A stretch of DNA of 64,000 nt from Gemmatimonadales bacterium (GCA_036279355.1 DASUJH010000034.1:62001-126000); one strand, 5' to 3'; positions 40,988 through 50,092 are shown, counted from the stretch's first letter. A program made the numbers and translations. The notes: generated by a model from the sequence alone, not told the origin.

Positions 40988-41767
40988 TCAGGCCGAGCGG
41001 ATCGCGGCTGACTCGAGCGCGGCACGCACGATCCGACCGGGGTTCGTGCTCAGGAGCCGCTCCGCCGCCTCCCGCAGATTGCGCGCGAGCAGCGCGGTCC
41101 GGGCTTCGCGCGGCGAGACGCCCTCGCGGCGCGTCCCGTGGTGGTCGGTGGAGATAAGATCGGCAAGGCCGGCGTCGATGAGGCGCCAGGAGAGCGATTC
41201 CGAGCCGGGCGCCGAATCGGCGTAGTGGCCGGTCAGGCTTCCGGCGTTGATCTGTATCTCGGCGCCCCGGCCGCGCCATGCGGCCGCGGTCTCGAGCGGA
41301 TCCATTCCGGAGACGAACCGGTAGCGCTCGGGATGCGCGATCACGATCCGCCGCCCCGCCGCGCGCGCCGCCTCGATTACATCCTCGTGCGTGCCCTTGA
41401 GGACAAAGCCGAACTCGACGAGCAGCACGTCGCCGCCGCCGAAACCCACGTCCGCACGACTTGCCACTCGGCGGATCGCCGCAGCGTCGGGCGCCCAGAT
41501 CTCCTGGCCGAGAGCGACGGCTGGCAAGTCGCTCGCCCCTTCCGTCGCGTCAAGGAGCAGGTCGAAGGCGCGGCGGTGGCGCTCGAGTTCGCGCCCGATA
41601 GCGGCGTCGGTCGAGAGCCGCGGGAGGAGCAGGTGGGGCGTCGTGACCAGCGCGGTGACGCCCTCCGCGCGGAGGTGCCGGAGCGAGTCCAGCGCCTCAT
41701 CGAGCGACGCGGCGCCGTCATCGACGCCCGGGACCAGGTGGCTATGTAGATCGGCGAGTGGAATCAT
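40988..41767 (-). CDS. CpsB/CapC/YwqE-type PHP tyrosine phosphatase
   Basis: A metal-dependent phosphatase of 259 residues. Manganese ligands: DLHSHLVPGVDDG (residues 6-18), TPHLLLPRL, the Glu in LLVEFGF, VIAHPERYRF and DLISTDHHGTRRE. These enzymes dephosphorylate autokinases that control capsule or exopolysaccharide synthesis. No Wzc-type kinase or polysaccharide gene is in the window. Transcribed divergently from ftsH. Confidence 0.92.
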   Translation of the reverse strand: MIPLADLHSHLVPGVDDGAASLDEALDSLRHLRAEGVTALVTTPHLLLPRLSTDAAIGRELERHRRAFDLLLDATEGASDLPAVALGQEIWAPDAAAIRRVASRADVGFGGGDVLLVEFGFVLKGTHEDVIEAARAAGRRIVIAHPERYRFVSGMDPLETAAAWRGRGAEIQINAGSLTGHYADSAPGSESLSWRLIDAGLADLISTDHHGTRREGVSPREARTALLARNLREAAERLLSTNPGRIVRAALESAAIRSA

Positions 41768-41937
41768 GGGGCCTGGCGGGGTAGCAACGAACGTGCCTTC
41801 TGGCGATACTTCTCCCGCAGAACATCATCCTTCTGGCAAAGTCAGAGACCAATCCATCGGCGCCCGGCGCAGGTGTCGGGCATACCGCATGGCTTACATG
41901 TTGCGATAGCTCCGCGGTCTTCCCAACGGTCACATCC

Positions 41938-43764
41938 ATGCAGGCACGCAAGCAATCCCGCACGTTCTGGCGCGCAATCTTGACCCAGCCGTCGCTCTGG
42001 GCGGGAATCCTCATCACGCTACTTCTGGTCGGCCTCGGGCTCGGCATCCGCACCCTCCGCGCGCCGCTCGCGCCGGCCGAGCTCACCTACTCGGCGCTCT
42101 TGAGCGCGCTCGACGCCCGGCAGGTCGCCTCCCTCGAGATCGATCCCGGCCGCGAGCTCAGGGGACGGATGCGGCCGGGGGCGGGGACGCCCGGAGCGCG
42201 CGAGACCGGGTTCCGCGTGGTCTACACCTCGCCCACGCTCGACGAGGTGCTCCACCGCGCCGAGGCGATGGGCGTCACCGTCGCGTTCACCGAGCGGGAG
42301 CAGCACGACCGGATGGCCGCCCTCAATCTGCTCGTGGTGCTCGCGGGTTTCGCGGTTCTCGGCATCCTCCTCAAGCGCGGCTTGGCGACGCAAGGCGGTC
42401 ATGGCTCGCTCGGCGAGGAGTCGCCGAGCAGCACGACGTTCGCCAACGTCGCGGGGAACGAGGGCACGGTCGCCGAGCTCAAGGAGGTCGTCGAATTCCT
42501 CCGCGACCCCGAGAAGTTCGGCCGGATCGGCGCGCGGGCGCCCAAGGGCGTGCTGATGTTCGGGCCGCCGGGGACGGGCAAGACGCTCATGGCGCGGGCC
42601 GTGGCCGGCGAGGCCGGCGTGCCGTTCTTCGCGATCTCGGGCTCCGAAGTGACCGGATTTCTCGTGGGCCTGGGCGTCGCGCGCGTCAAGAATCTCTTCC
42701 GCCGGGCGCGGAAGCGCGGCGGGGTCATCTTCATCGATGAGATCGACGCCATCGGCAGCCGGCGCGGGGCCAACCGGAGCCACAACGAGGACGACCGCAC
42801 GCTCAACCAGCTCCTGGTGGAGATGGACGGCTTCTCCCAGCGCGAGGGCGTGCTGGTGATCGGGGCGACGAACCGGCCCGAAGACCTCGATCCGGCGCTC
42901 CGGCGTCCGGGGCGGTTCGATCGAAGTGTCTCCGTGGGCCTGCCGAGCGCGGACGAGCGCGAGGCGATCCTGCGGCTGCACGTGCTTGAGCGCGCGGTGC
43001 CGGTGGGGCAGGACGTCGATCTGGGCCGGCTTGCCCGCCTCATGCCGCAATCGAGCGGCGCCGATCTCGCCAACCTGGTGAACGAGGCGGCGATCGTGGC
43101 CGCGCGGCAGGGTGCCGTTGCCGTCGCGTGGGGACACATCGAGTCGGCGCGCGACCGGCTGCTGCTCGGCAAGGAGCGCACGGGATTCCGCGCGTCGGAC
43201 GGGGAGTGGCAGATCGTCGCGGTGCACGAGGCGGGACACGCGCTGGCCGGCGTGCTGTGCTGCCCGGAGGACGGGCTGCACAAGGTGACGATCCAGCCGC
43301 GCGGCCAGGCGATGGGCGTGGCGTTCTTCTCGCCGGCCGACGACCTCCACCTGCACTCGCGGCGCTACCTCGAAAGCCAGATCCTCAAGGGACTGGCAGG
43401 GCGCGCGGCTGAGGAGATCGTGTTCGGGCCGGCGCTCGTGACAAGCGGCGCCCGGAGCGACTTGCAGCAGACGACGCGGATCGCAAAGGAGATGGTCTAC
43501 AGCCTCGGCATGGGCCAGAGCACCGGGCTCGTGGCGTACGATCCGGCGCTGCCGCTCAGCACCGAAACGCACGCAACGATGGACCGGGACGTGAAGGAGA
43601 TCATCGAGGGACTGTACGCGCGGGTGCGGCAGCTCATCGAGACGCACCGCGCTGCTCTGGAGGCTCTGGCGCGGGCACTGCTCGAGCGGGAGACGATCGG
43701 CGGAGAGGAAGCGGTCGCGATCCTCGCGGCCAACGGAGCAGAACCGGCCACGTACGCGAGCTGA
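41938..43764 (+). CDS. ftsH: FtsH-family membrane ATPase/zinc metalloprotease
   Basis: A protein of 608 residues. Two membrane segments (about 19-36 and 125-142) flank a small periplasmic domain; AAA module with Walker A GPPGTGKT (about 209-216), Walker B VIFIDEIDAI, second region ATNRPEDLDPALRRPGRFDR; M41 protease HEAGH (about 429-433) and a later Asp ligand in GARSDLQQTT. The pore loop is unusual: SEVTGFLVGLG where FtsH has SEFVEMFVGVG, moving the aromatic one position. Probably an accessory or diverged FtsH. No clear Shine-Dalgarno. Confidence 0.94.
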   Translation: MQARKQSRTFWRAILTQPSLWAGILITLLLVGLGLGIRTLRAPLAPAELTYSALLSALDARQVASLEIDPGRELRGRMRPGAGTPGARETGFRVVYTSPTLDEVLHRAEAMGVTVAFTEREQHDRMAALNLLVVLAGFAVLGILLKRGLATQGGHGSLGEESPSSTTFANVAGNEGTVAELKEVVEFLRDPEKFGRIGARAPKGVLMFGPPGTGKTLMARAVAGEAGVPFFAISGSEVTGFLVGLGVARVKNLFRRARKRGGVIFIDEIDAIGSRRGANRSHNEDDRTLNQLLVEMDGFSQREGVLVIGATNRPEDLDPALRRPGRFDRSVSVGLPSADEREAILRLHVLERAVPVGQDVDLGRLARLMPQSSGADLANLVNEAAIVAARQGAVAVAWGHIESARDRLLLGKERTGFRASDGEWQIVAVHEAGHALAGVLCCPEDGLHKVTIQPRGQAMGVAFFSPADDLHLHSRRYLESQILKGLAGRAAEEIVFGPALVTSGARSDLQQTTRIAKEMVYSLGMGQSTGLVAYDPALPLSTETHATMDRDVKEIIEGLYARVRQLIETHRAALEALARALLERETIGGEEAVAILAANGAEPATYAS

Positions 43765-44359
43765 GCTCGCGCGCCCCACCGGGCGCGGCGGGTCGCTCGG
43801 CGCCGGTCATCGCCGCGTCGGCCATGGTCGAGAGGATGAGCGCGCCGAGCGCGATGAGCACGAGGCCGGCGCGGATCGCGTGCAGGTCCTCCCAGCGGTT
43901 GCGGTACTCGGGCCAGTTGGCCGGCATCGTCTGGGGATTCCACGAGGCGATTTCTACGCTCAACGGGTGGATGCCGGCCACCCACACCAGAATCATCGCG
44001 ACGAAGCAGATGAGCGCCAGCACCGCGAGCCCGAATGGCCGCGGCCGGCGGCGCAACTGCACGGCAAGCGCCAAGGTCGCGGCGAGCGCGCCCAGCTCCA
44101 GCAACGTGAAGGTGAACCCGGCGCTCCGGTAGAGCACCTGCTGCGCATCGAGCCACACGGCGGCGGAGAGATCGGCGGCACCGGGCGCCTCGATGGCGTG
44201 CGAGCACACCGCACCCGCCGCGAGCGCCGTGAGCATGAGGCTCGTGAACCACGCGACGCGAAGCGGCGTCGACGCGCCACCGGAATCGTCCGCATACGAG
44301 ACGTGCCCATCCGGGTCCGGATGGGCACGCTGCATTTGGGGCTCTGACCACGTACTCAC
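43634..44359 (-). CDS. DUF1772-like four-helix membrane protein
   Basis: A protein of 241 residues with four membrane helices (VAWFTSLMLTALAAGAVCSH, FTFTLLELGALAATLALAV, FGLAVLALICFVAMILVWVA and AIRAGLVLIALGALILSTM). NPQTMPANWPEYRNRWEDLH before helix 4 matches the WxxxR..WexxH motif of DUF1772-like proteins. The last ~45 residues, Arg/Pro-rich, are encoded antisense to the end of ftsH (131-bp overlap) and may be non-conserved. GTG at 44359 overlaps the YeaQ-like gene (GTGA). Confidence 0.75.
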   Translation of the reverse strand: MSTWSEPQMQRAHPDPDGHVSYADDSGGASTPLRVAWFTSLMLTALAAGAVCSHAIEAPGAADLSAAVWLDAQQVLYRSAGFTFTLLELGALAATLALAVQLRRRPRPFGLAVLALICFVAMILVWVAGIHPLSVEIASWNPQTMPANWPEYRNRWEDLHAIRAGLVLIALGALILSTMADAAMTGAERPAAPGGARELSSRTWPVLLRWPRGSRPLPLRRSSPARAVPAPEPPEQRGASR

Positions 44360-44619
44360 ACGGTTCGCCGGCTGCTGCCGACGATAGCGTGGTAGATTAG
44401 CAGGAGCACGACCGCGCCGATGATGGCCACGATGAGGCTCCAGACGTTGAACCCGGTGACGCCTGCCGTGCCGAAGCGGTTGAAGATCCACCCGCCCACG
44501 ACCGCGCCGATGATACCGAGGATGATGTCCACGACAACGCCTTCGCCGGTCTTGTTCACGATCTTGCTCGCGATCCAGCCCGCGATGAGGCCCAGGATGA
44601 TCCAGGCGATGATCGACAT
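44356..44619 (-). CDS. GlsB/YeaQ/YmgE family stress-associated membrane protein
   Basis: An 87-residue protein with three hydrophobic helices: SIIAWIILGLIAGWIASKIV, VVVDIILGIIGAVVGGWIFN and VWSLIVAIIGAVVLLLIYHA. It matches the transglycosylase-associated (Tag) family; members are induced in general stress and function is unknown. GGAGG lies 8 nt before ATG 44619; the longer frame upstream has no such site. Coupled to the DUF1772-like gene. Confidence 0.9.
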   Translation of the reverse strand: MSIIAWIILGLIAGWIASKIVNKTGEGVVVDIILGIIGAVVGGWIFNRFGTAGVTGFNVWSLIVAIIGAVVLLLIYHAIVGSSRRTV

Positions 44620-44738
44620 GCGAGTTTCCTCCCCCGAGGGGCGATCCGATGGGGCCGGGAGTCGGCCGGCGTCGGTCGCCTGCGCATTGATGGTACGCCG
44701 GCTCGGGAATGTGCGACGTGACGGGCGGGCGCGGAGCG

Positions 44739-44756
44739 CCGTGACCGGGGTCACGG
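44739..44756. terminator. Short palindrome at the end of pxpC
   Basis: CCGTGACC-GG-GGTCACGG, an 8-bp dyad with a 2-nt centre, spans the pxpC stop codon. It may be a weak terminator stem or an operator; no T-tract follows. Confidence 0.35.
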
Positions 44757-45707
44757 AGAGGGCGCAAGTCGAGCCAGCGCAACCTCGAGTGTGGCGAACC
44801 GGGCGCGTGCCTCAGCGCGCGTGATCTCGACGAAGCGGACCGGCTCGCCGGGGCGGCGCTGCGCCAGGCGCCCGAGATCGGCGGTGGCAACGACGGCGAT
44901 GACCGGGTACCCGCCCACGGTGGGACCGTCGTTCATGAGGACGATGGGCGCGCCACCCGGGGGGAGTTGGACGGAGCCGGGAAGGCTCGGGACGGAAGGG
45001 GAATCGGGGGGTGAGTCGATGGGGAGCAAGGGGGTTTCGAAGCGGTAGCCCATGCGGCTCACGTAAGGGGAAAGGCGGCACTCGGAGAGGAGGCGAGCCC
45101 AGGCGTGGATGGGAAGGAGTTGGCGGGCGGGGCCGGGCATGACGGCGATGGGGTCGGGGTTGAAAGGGGACAGGGAGGCGGTACGGGCGGCAGAGGCGGC
45201 AAAGGCGGTAGGGGATACAGGCCCGGCATCTCGATGCCTGGGAGAGGCGCCGAGTGGCAGTTGGTCGCCGGTGCGGAGAAGGCGACCTTGGAGGCCGCCG
45301 AAATGAGCCGGCAAATACGTCGAACGGCTGCCGAGGGACAGGGGAACGGCTACGCCGCCGGCAACGGAGAAGTAGAGCCAGGCGCCGGTGGTGAACGAGT
45401 CGACGCGGAGCACGTCGCCGGCGGCGGCCGAGAGCGGTTGCCAATTCTCGGCGGGGCGGCCGGAAAGCTCGGCGGTGACGGCGGCGCCGGTGAGGGTGAA
45501 GCGGGTTGGGCGATCGAAGCGCAGCTCGCCGGCGCCGATGTACCACTCGATCGCAGCGGCGTCCGGCGGGTTTCCGACGAGGAGGTTGCCCGCAGCGAGC
45601 GATACCGGGTCCATTGCGCCCCCCGGCGGGACGCCCGCGGCGCGATGCCCCTGGCGCCCCGTGTCCTGCACCGTGGCGAATGGCGGCGCCGCGACGATCG
45701 TGATCAC
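44751..45707 (-). CDS. pxpC: 5-oxoprolinase subunit PxpC (KipA-like, AHS2 domain)
   Basis: A protein of 318 residues; with PxpA and PxpB it forms ATP-dependent 5-oxoprolinase that turns pyroglutamate into glutamate. Family segments: FATVQDTGRQGHRAAGVPPG (about 9-28), AMDPVSLAAGNLLVGNP, YFSVAGGV and VGGYPVIAVVATADLGRLAQ. Two Pro/Ser-rich inserts near 160-175 and 245-265 are longer than usual. GTG at 45707 overlaps the pxpB stop (GTGA). Confidence 0.93.
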   Translation of the reverse strand: MITIVAAPPFATVQDTGRQGHRAAGVPPGGAMDPVSLAAGNLLVGNPPDAAAIEWYIGAGELRFDRPTRFTLTGAAVTAELSGRPAENWQPLSAAAGDVLRVDSFTTGAWLYFSVAGGVAVPLSLGSRSTYLPAHFGGLQGRLLRTGDQLPLGASPRHRDAGPVSPTAFAASAARTASLSPFNPDPIAVMPGPARQLLPIHAWARLLSECRLSPYVSRMGYRFETPLLPIDSPPDSPSVPSLPGSVQLPPGGAPIVLMNDGPTVGGYPVIAVVATADLGRLAQRRPGEPVRFVEITRAEARARFATLEVALARLAPSP

Positions 45708-46354
45708 GCGTCGAGCGGCTCGAAGCGGATCCGGTCGCCGGCGGCGAGGAGATTCGGCGGGTCGCTGGTCGGGTCGAAGAGCATGACGTCGGTGTGGCCG
45801 ATCAGATGCCAGCCGCCGGGCGTTTCGAACGGATAGATACCGGTCTGCGCGCCCGCGACTGCGACGCTTCCGGCCGGCACACGGCGGCGCGGCTCCGCCC
45901 GTCGCGGGAGCACGAGCGCCGGGTCGAGCGGACCGAGATAGGCGAAGCCGGGGACGAAACCGAGGAAGCACACCTCGTAAGTCGGAGACGCATGGCGGCG
46001 GACCACCTCGCGTTGCGAGAGGCCGGTCCGCTCCGCGACTTCGGCGAGATCGGGGCCGGCATAGCGGACGGGGATGACATGGAGGCGGCCACGCGGGTCG
46101 TGAGTGTCATCTGTTTCCGGCGCGCCGAGCAGCGCGCGCAGCACCGGCTCGATGCCATCGGGATCGGCCGAGCGCGGATCGAAGTACACCGTCACGGTGC
46201 CGTATGCGGAGACGACATCGCGCACCCCAGGGAGCATGCGCCTCCGCACACGCGCGGCAAATCGCGCGGCGAGGGCGCTCGTCGCGGGCGCCGCTCCTTC
46301 GGCGAGCGTCACGGCAAGTGCAGAATCGCCGAGCGGCGCGATGACCGGAGCCAT
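45704..46354 (-). CDS. pxpB: 5-oxoprolinase subunit PxpB (KipI-like, AHS1 domain)
   Basis: A protein of 216 residues. IAPLGDSALAVTLAEGAAPA at the N-terminus, HVIPVRYAGPDLAEVAERTG, then VCFLGFVPGFAYLGPLDPAL and GSVAVAGAQTGIYPFETPGG, which are the signature blocks of the AHS1/KipI family. Fixed partner of PxpC. In Bacillus the homologue inhibits the sporulation kinase KinA, but with pxpA adjacent the oxoprolinase role is far more likely. Three bp separate it from pxpA. Confidence 0.95.
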   Translation of the reverse strand: MAPVIAPLGDSALAVTLAEGAAPATSALAARFAARVRRRMLPGVRDVVSAYGTVTVYFDPRSADPDGIEPVLRALLGAPETDDTHDPRGRLHVIPVRYAGPDLAEVAERTGLSQREVVRRHASPTYEVCFLGFVPGFAYLGPLDPALVLPRRAEPRRRVPAGSVAVAGAQTGIYPFETPGGWHLIGHTDVMLFDPTSDPPNLLAAGDRIRFEPLDA

Positions 46355-46357
46355 GGC

Positions 46358-47140
46358 TCAGCGCGCGAACGGCGCCACGGCGATTCCCTCGGCCTCAAAC
46401 CGCGCCCGGACGGCGCGGAGCAGCTCCGCCGCATGTCGCCCGTCGCCGTGGATGCAGAGCGAATCGGCGGCGACGGGGACGTCGGTGCCGTCGACCGCCT
46501 TGACCAATCCCTCGCGCACGATGCGCACGGCGCGCTCGGCCGCGGCGACGGGGTCCGAGGCGAGGGCGCCCTCACGGCCGCGGGGCACCAGGATGCCGTC
46601 GGGCCCATAGCCCCGATCGATGAATGCCTCGCGCCGGGCCTCGAGGCCGGCACTGCGGGCCGCGGCGAGGAGCGCGCTACCCTCAGGGCCGAGCACCGTA
46701 AGCTCGCGGTCGAGATCGTGAATGGCAGCGGCAAACGCGCGGGCCGCGTCGCGATCGCGCGCGAGCCGGTGATAAAGCGCGCCGTGCGGCTTCACGTAAC
46801 GAACCCGTGTGCCCGCCGCGCGGGCCACCGCGTCGAGCGCACCAACCTGATAGAGCGCATAGGCCGCGATCTCCGCGGGAGAGGCGTCGAGCTCGCGCCG
46901 GCCGAACCCCTGAAGATCGGGATAGCCGGGGTGCGCGCCGATCGCGACGCCATGGGCCGCCGCTAGCGCCACTGTTTCCCGCATCCGCACCGGGTCGCCC
47001 GCGTGAAAACCACAGGCGATATTGGCCGAGGTCACGAGAGGGAGGAGCTCGGCATCTGCAGCGGGGGCCCAGATGCCGAAGCCTTCGCCCAGGTCGGCGT
47101 TCAGGTCGATCGTGGTGCTGGCAGGAGTGGGGGTCGGCAC
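46358..47140 (-). CDS. pxpA: 5-oxoprolinase subunit PxpA (LamB/YcsF family)
   Basis: A protein of 260 residues with the family opening IDLNADLGEGFG, then TSANIACGFHAGDP, GAHPGYPDLQGFGRREL, YVKPHGALYH and AADSLCIHGDG. These carry the metal and substrate residues of the lactam-opening subunit. Start is GTG at 47140; an in-frame extension to 47353 runs into the divergent gene. First gene of pxpA-pxpB-pxpC, salvaging pyroglutamate formed from glutamine or peptides; the glutaminyl-cyclase-like M28 protein at 20516 makes such ends. Confidence 0.95.
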   Translation of the reverse strand: MPTPTPASTTIDLNADLGEGFGIWAPAADAELLPLVTSANIACGFHAGDPVRMRETVALAAAHGVAIGAHPGYPDLQGFGRRELDASPAEIAAYALYQVGALDAVARAAGTRVRYVKPHGALYHRLARDRDAARAFAAAIHDLDRELTVLGPEGSALLAAARSAGLEARREAFIDRGYGPDGILVPRGREGALASDPVAAAERAVRIVREGLVKAVDGTDVPVAADSLCIHGDGRHAAELLRAVRARFEAEGIAVAPFAR

Positions 47141-47239
47141 TTGGTAAAGATGAAGGCGGCGGGGCGGATCTGAAACAAAGCGGAGTTGGGGCTCGTTCCT
47201 GTCTGCAACGATTCGAGTTCCCGGAGCAGAGAGGTAGCC

Positions 47240-47692
47240 ATGAGGCGCTATTGGATCCGTATCGCGGTTGGGGCCGTTCTGGTGTTCGTCGTCGGCATGG
47301 GGCTGATCGCGGCGGTTCACCACGGCGTCCTGCGCGCAAAGACGCTGGCGCATTCGACCGAACCGGTCGACATCCCGCTGGCCATGTTGCCGTTCCAGGT
47401 GGACGGCTCCAAGCTCGGAACCCTGCGCGGTATCGAGTTCACGCGCAGCGCGCCGGACGACGTGACCGGCATGCGAGTGAGCGTGCGCCTCTCCGACTCC
47501 GGAAAGGCCAAGCTGCTCGACGGCTGCGTGCTCGCGATCGGGTCGGCGAACGTCCAGTCCGACGCCAGAAGTCTCGGGTTCCGCTGTCTGCGGGGTGGAG
47601 ATTCGTCGCTCGCGGGGCTCAAGCGCTTCGGCGAGGTAGTTCTGCAGCCGGGGGGCGTGGTGCTATCGGTGATGGTCCCTCGCGATCGCTGA
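47240..47692 (+). CDS. Membrane-anchored protein of unknown function
   Basis: A 150-residue protein: a membrane segment (IRIAVGAVLVFVVGMGLIAA) near the N-terminus, then a soluble domain of about 115 residues, beta-rich, with two cysteines (DGCVLAIGS and GFRCLRGGD) that could form a disulfide. No family recognised. ATG at 47240 has GAGAGG 5 nt upstream. Divergent from pxpA. Confidence 0.7.
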   Translation: MRRYWIRIAVGAVLVFVVGMGLIAAVHHGVLRAKTLAHSTEPVDIPLAMLPFQVDGSKLGTLRGIEFTRSAPDDVTGMRVSVRLSDSGKAKLLDGCVLAIGSANVQSDARSLGFRCLRGGDSSLAGLKRFGEVVLQPGGVVLSVMVPRDR

Positions 47693-47775
47693 TCTCGCTC
47701 GCGGGCTTGCCTCCCGCCGCATCCGACGCGCAGCTTGAAGCGTAGTTCACGCGTCGATAGGAGCAGGCAAGCGCC

Positions 47776-48552
47776 ATGGCAAAAGAGCAGGTCGCGTCCG
47801 CGGATCTGCCGGTGAACGTCCAGCCCGGCGGGAATGCGCGGAGCGGAACCTATCGCAACGTCATTCGGATTGTGCTCGCGGTCGCGGCGACGGTCGCCTT
47901 CATTCTGCTCGGCCGCAAACTCGGCGCCTACGTACCGGCGTTCACGGCGTGGGTCCACGGGCTCGGGGCCTGGGGCCCGATCGCGTTCATCGCCGGTTAC
48001 GTCGCCGCCACTATCGCGTTCGTTCCGGGTTCGCTGCTCACCCTTGCCGCGGGCGCAATCTTCGGCCTGCTGCTCGGCACCCTCTACGTCTTCATCGGCG
48101 CCTCGCTCGGTGCCACGGCGGCGTTTCTCATCGCGCGATACCTGGCACGCGGCGCGGTGGAGCGAAAGCTCGAGGGCAATGAGAGGTTCGCGGCCATCGA
48201 CCGCGCCATCGGGCGTGAGGGGCGGAAGATCGTCCTCCTGCTTCGGCTCTCGCCGGTATTTCCATTCAACCTGCTCAACTACGGACTCGGGCTCACGCAG
48301 GTGCGGCTCGGCGACTACGTCGTCGCCTGCGTCGGCATGCTGCCGGGCACCATTCTCTACGTCTATTCCGGCATGATCGTGGGCGATGTGGCCGCGCTCG
48401 CCGGCGGTGCCGCCCCTCAGCACGGCCCAGGCTACTACGGGGTGCTCGCGCTGGGCGCCGCGGCGACGCTCGTGGTTACGACCATCGTGACCCGTGCCGC
48501 CCGCCGCGCTCTTCGCGAAGTGACCGATGACGCCGGCCGCCCCAACGCATAG
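47776..48552 (+). CDS. TVP38/TMEM64 (DedA-like, SNARE-associated) membrane protein
   Basis: A protein of 258 residues with about five membrane segments and the VTT signature: FVPGSLLTLAAGAIFGLLLG, then GASLGATAAFLIARYLAR and the G-x-LPG motif in SPVFPFNLLNYGLGLTQVRL, then GMLPGTILYVYSG. VTT proteins scramble or flip lipids. The 3' end overlaps the mercuric-reductase-like gene by 26 bp. Fused or adjacent VTT plus flavoprotein pairs are known in other bacteria. Confidence 0.93.
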   Translation: MAKEQVASADLPVNVQPGGNARSGTYRNVIRIVLAVAATVAFILLGRKLGAYVPAFTAWVHGLGAWGPIAFIAGYVAATIAFVPGSLLTLAAGAIFGLLLGTLYVFIGASLGATAAFLIARYLARGAVERKLEGNERFAAIDRAIGREGRKIVLLLRLSPVFPFNLLNYGLGLTQVRLGDYVVACVGMLPGTILYVYSGMIVGDVAALAGGAAPQHGPGYYGVLALGAAATLVVTTIVTRAARRALREVTDDAGRPNA

Positions 48553-50092
48553 CGCCGCGGGCACCGTGGCGGCGGAGGCCGGCCCGGTGCGGGTCGAGCC
48601 GTTCGACCGGTACAACCGCGCGCTCGTCGCCAATGCGCACCCGGACGGCTGGGTGAATCCGGAGCCGCGCGTCCGCTATCACCTGGTCGTCATCGGCGCC
48701 GGCACGGGCGGACTCGTGAGCGCATCGATCGCGGCGGGGCTCGGCGCGCGCGTGGCGCTCATCGAACGGCATCTCATGGGCGGCGATTGCCTCAACGTGG
48801 GCTGCGTGCCGTCAAAGGCCGTCATCCGCGCGGCGCGTTCGTGGGCGGACGCGCGGGCGAGCGCCGCGGAGTTCGGCGGGCCGGCGGCAGCCGGCGCCGG
48901 CGATTTCGACCGCGCAATGGAGCGGATGCGCCGGCTCCGTGCGGGGATCAGTCCGATCGACGGCGCGCCGCGCTATCGCGAGCTCGGGGTGGACGTCTTT
49001 CTGGGCGACGCCCGCTTCACCGGATCGGACAGCATCGAGGTGGGCGGCCGGACGCTTCGGTTTCGCCGCGCGATCGTCGCGACCGGTGCGCGCGCCACGA
49101 CGCCACGCGTTCCAGGGCTCGCCGAGGTTGGCTATCTGACCAACGAGACGGTCTTCACGCTCACCGAGCTGCCCGCGCGGCTCGTCGTCATCGGCGCGGG
49201 GCCGATCGGATGCGAGCTGGCGCAGGCCTTCGCGCGGTTCGGCAGCCGGGTCACGGTCGTCAACAACTCGGCCCACGCGCTCCCGCGCGAGGACATGGAC
49301 GCGGCGCGCATCGTGGAGCACGCGATGGAGCGCGACGGCGTCATCTTCATCCACGAGGCGAAGAGCCTCGCGGCCGAGCGGATCGGCGCCGACCGTGTGG
49401 TGGTCGTGGAGCGGGGCGGCCGGGAGGAGCGGATCGCGGGCGACCAGATCCTCATCGCGGTGGGGCGTGCGGCGAACGTCGAGGGGCTTGGGCTCGATGC
49501 GGCCGGCGTGCGCTACGGCCCCAAAGGCGTCGTGGTGGACGATCGGCTCCGCACAAGCAATCGCCGGATCTACGCGGTTGGAGACGTCGCATCGAAGTAC
49601 CAGTTCACCCACGCTGCGGATTTCCTCGCCCGCACCGCAGTCCGGAATGCGCTCTTCTTCGGCCGCGCAAAGGCGAGCGCGCTGCTGGTGCCGTGGTGCA
49701 CGTACACCAGCCCCGAGATCGCGCACGTCGGGATCTACGAGCGGGACGCGCGCGAGGCCGGCCGCGAGATCGAGACGCTCACGATTCCGTTGGAGGAGGT
49801 CGATCGCGCCGTGCTCGATGGCGAGACCGAGGGCTTCTTCCGGGTGCACCTGGCGAAGGGGAGCGACCGGATTCTCGGTGCCACGCTCGTGGCGGAGCAC
49901 GCGGGCGACATGATCAGCGAGATCACCGCCGCAATGGTGAACGGCGTCGGACTGGGCGGCATCGGGAACGCGATCCATCCGTATCCGACGCAGGCCGAAG
50001 TTTTCCGCAAGGCCGCGGATACGTGGCGGCGGGGCAAGCTCACCCCGCGGATGCGGCGGCTCTTCGCGCGGTACTTCCGACTGCTCGGGTAA
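48527..50092 (+). CDS. Mercuric-reductase-like pyridine nucleotide-disulfide oxidoreductase
   Basis: A class I flavoprotein disulfide reductase of 521 residues. FAD motif LVVIGAGTGGLVSASIAAGL (about 53-72), redox pair CLNVGC (in GDCLNVGCVPSKAV), NAD motif VVIGAGPIGCELAQAFARFG, FAD-closing RIYAVGDVASKYQFTH and C-terminal dimer domain with the His-Pro YPTQAE motif. No N-terminal HMA domain and no C-terminal vicinal cysteines, so it is not a true mercuric reductase. Pairing with the TVP38 protein suggests membrane-linked electron transfer. Confidence 0.92.
   Translation: MTPAAPTHSAAGTVAAEAGPVRVEPFDRYNRALVANAHPDGWVNPEPRVRYHLVVIGAGTGGLVSASIAAGLGARVALIERHLMGGDCLNVGCVPSKAVIRAARSWADARASAAEFGGPAAAGAGDFDRAMERMRRLRAGISPIDGAPRYRELGVDVFLGDARFTGSDSIEVGGRTLRFRRAIVATGARATTPRVPGLAEVGYLTNETVFTLTELPARLVVIGAGPIGCELAQAFARFGSRVTVVNNSAHALPREDMDAARIVEHAMERDGVIFIHEAKSLAAERIGADRVVVVERGGREERIAGDQILIAVGRAANVEGLGLDAAGVRYGPKGVVVDDRLRTSNRRIYAVGDVASKYQFTHAADFLARTAVRNALFFGRAKASALLVPWCTYTSPEIAHVGIYERDAREAGREIETLTIPLEEVDRAVLDGETEGFFRVHLAKGSDRILGATLVAEHAGDMISEITAAMVNGVGLGGIGNAIHPYPTQAEVFRKAADTWRRGKLTPRMRRLFARYFRLLG

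Noticed and set aside
48527-50092. True mercuric reductase (merA)
   Set aside because: No N-terminal HMA domain, no C-terminal CC pair and no merR/merT nearby.
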